Part shown: positions 5,574 through 6,676 of the stretch, one piece after another
Numbering within the stretch: position 1 is the first letter of the stretch
Layout: each line of letters opens with the position of its first letter
DNA from: Caulobacter sp. B11
Lineage (GTDB): Bacteria > Pseudomonadota > Alphaproteobacteria > Caulobacterales > Caulobacteraceae
Direction: 5' to 3'
Length of the DNA: 6,676 bases
Assembly: GCF_002737765.1 (NCBI RefSeq)
Contig: NZ_PEGG01000161.1
Coordinates: forward strand, 1-6,676
Position numbers and translations under genes: made by a program
Notes under the pieces: generated by a model
Database searches by the model: none
Told to the model about the DNA's origin: nothing
Seen by the model: only the letters and a program-made list of their open reading frames with translations

Positions 5574-6676
5574 GACGGCTTCGCGTTGCAGCGCACGGGC
5601 CGCCGCGCGCTCGAGGGCCTTGACCGCCCCTTCGCCATTTTCGATCTGCGCCACGCCAATGTCGAACTCGCAGACAAAGGGACTGCGGTCTTCGCCTGCG
5701 TCAAAGGCCGTGCAGCCAATGACGGCGGCGATGCGTTCGGCGGCGGCGCGGGCGGCGGCCTGGTTGGTGGCGGGGAGGGCCAGGGCGAAGACTTCCGGCG
5801 CCAGGCGGGCGGCGGTGTCCTCGACCCGCACCAGCCGGCCGACCATCGAGCCGATCTGCGGGATGGCTCGATCGAGCCAGCCATTGGACCGGGCCCACAA
5901 GACGTCGGCCTTGTCGGCGATACGCAGCACGCAGATCGACATCGGTCGGGCCCGCTCCCGCGCCGCGGCGGCCAGGCGTACCAGGTGCGCGGCGAAAAGG
6001 TCGCGGGTGAACAGTCCGGTGGCGGCGTCCATCAGGCCCGAACTGCGCGCCTTTTCCAGCGCGCCCCGGATCGATTCGCCCCGGCGGTAGTTGCGGGCCA
6101 GTTCGATGACCCGACGGGCGGTTTCGACCTCGGGGCGTCTCGGGCGACGCGACGTCGGAAACGCCGCGATGGAAGGCCTCGGCCATGGTCACATAGCTCT
6201 CGGCCTTGAGGTAGAGCAGGGCCGGGATGTGGAACAGGCGGGTGTTTCGACGCATGCCCGCCGCGATCGACAGGGCTTCCTGCTGATTGTCGCCCGCCCA
6301 CAGGACCACGGCGTCGAAGGCCCGCTCGTGAAGATAGTCGAAGGCCGTATAGGCGGTGAAGGCGCCGACGACGTCCGCGCCGCTGCGGGTCAGGGCGTTG
6401 GACAGGGCCAGGAACTGCGGGGCCGGTTCGCCGATGGCCAGGATCCGGAAGGGCTCGCCGTGCGATTCCGGCAGGTCCAGCCGGCGGCCGCGCTCGCTGA
6501 ACGTGGCCATCCGCAACTCGAACTCTTCCTCGGCGATCGCGGTGCGGACCAGCGATTCTAGCCTAAGAACGGCCTGGGCCGGGTGCAGGGGCGGCGAAAG
6601 CGTCAGGTCGAAGGCCTGATGGTTGGGTTCGCCCGGCTCGCCGATCGCGATCACTGGTAGGCGACGCGGCGCCACC
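5571..6676 (-). CDS. popA: PopA-like cyclic-di-GMP effector (REC-REC-GGDEF), 5' end missing, one frameshift
   Basis: PopA in Caulobacter is a catalytically inactive PleD paralogue that binds cyclic di-GMP, sits at the stalked pole and helps deliver CtrA to ClpXP through RcdA. Here the gene enters from the right edge within the first receiver domain (LPVIAIGEP, then LTLSPPLHPAQAVLRLESLV). A second receiver domain follows (FRILAIGEP to about RRVIELARNYR); at its usual phospho-acceptor position the strand reads DAVVLW, so tryptophan (codon 6300-6298) replaces aspartate. The GGDEF domain starts at ATGLFTRDLF. Its inhibitory site RxxD is kept as RVED (5828-5817), while the catalytic GGDEF is replaced by APEVF (5801-5787). 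The frame breaks within CCCC at 6135-6132: removing one base joins SDVASPETP to EVETARRVIELARNYRRGES and restores one continuous protein of about 367 visible residues. The ATG at 6675 is internal, not the start. The frameshift is probably a sequencing error. An alternative is another inactive PleD-like regulator, but the domain and motif pattern fits PopA best. Confidence 0.85.

Noticed and set aside
5571..6032. A separate small GGDEF-only gene starting at the ATG at 6032
   Set aside because: The same frame continues upstream with conserved linker sequence (EVETARRVIELARNYR), and correcting one base joins it to the receiver domains; the ATG is internal.
5049..6209. Long open frame (386 codons) on the plus strand across the dsbA-like gene and popA
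   Set aside because: It is antisense to two recognisable genes with conserved active-site motifs and its own translation shows no family features.
1..6676. A previously undescribed system such as a defence island, CRISPR array, mobile element or biosynthetic cluster
   Set aside because: All substantial coding regions belong to known housekeeping or regulatory families, no direct repeat array or transposase is seen, and codon bias is uniform.

Overview
This is high-GC DNA with strongly GC-biased third codon positions, most likely from Caulobacter or a close Caulobacterales relative. Three things point there: a PopA-like protein (two receiver domains plus a GGDEF domain with a dead catalytic site but an intact I-site), a promoter that fits the published Caulobacter housekeeping consensus (TTGACGS, 10-14 bases, GCTANAWC), and the pairing of sdhE with mfd, common in Alphaproteobacteria. 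The species cannot be fixed from sequence reading alone.

Layout, left to right. Positions 1-556 (minus strand) hold the 5' part of a BtuB-type TonB-dependent outer-membrane receptor that runs off the left edge and carries several single-base frame disruptions, all within the first 250 bases. Its leader (557-890, minus) contains a complete cobalamin riboswitch (about 711-890) and a possible Shine-Dalgarno-sequestering structure near the start codon; a good housekeeping promoter lies just upstream (896-924). A second, divergent promoter candidate (961-990, plus) sits directly before sdhE (1000-1293), which may be leaderless. After a 147-base gap comes the intact transcription-repair coupling factor gene mfd (1441-4905). 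Facing it, with 11 bases between stop codons, is a cytosolic DsbA-family/FrnE-like thiol oxidoreductase gene (4917-5561, minus), which lies directly downstream of popA (5571 to the right edge, minus). popA lacks its 5' end because the window ends, and has a one-base frameshift near 6132-6135.

The genes serve unrelated jobs: cobalamin-repressed vitamin uptake, flavinylation of succinate dehydrogenase, rescue of stalled RNA polymerase and recruitment of nucleotide excision repair, a thiol-redox enzyme, and cyclic-di-GMP control of CtrA degradation at the cell pole. The transcription units are btuB alone (minus), sdhE with or without mfd (plus), and popA-dsbA-like (minus). I found no mobile element, CRISPR array, RNA gene other than the riboswitch, or sign of a novel defence or biosynthetic system. 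The points most worth a second look are the riboswitch leader and its expression platform, the leaderless sdhE candidate, the degenerate signalling domains of PopA, and the edge-clustered frameshifts that look like sequencing errors.
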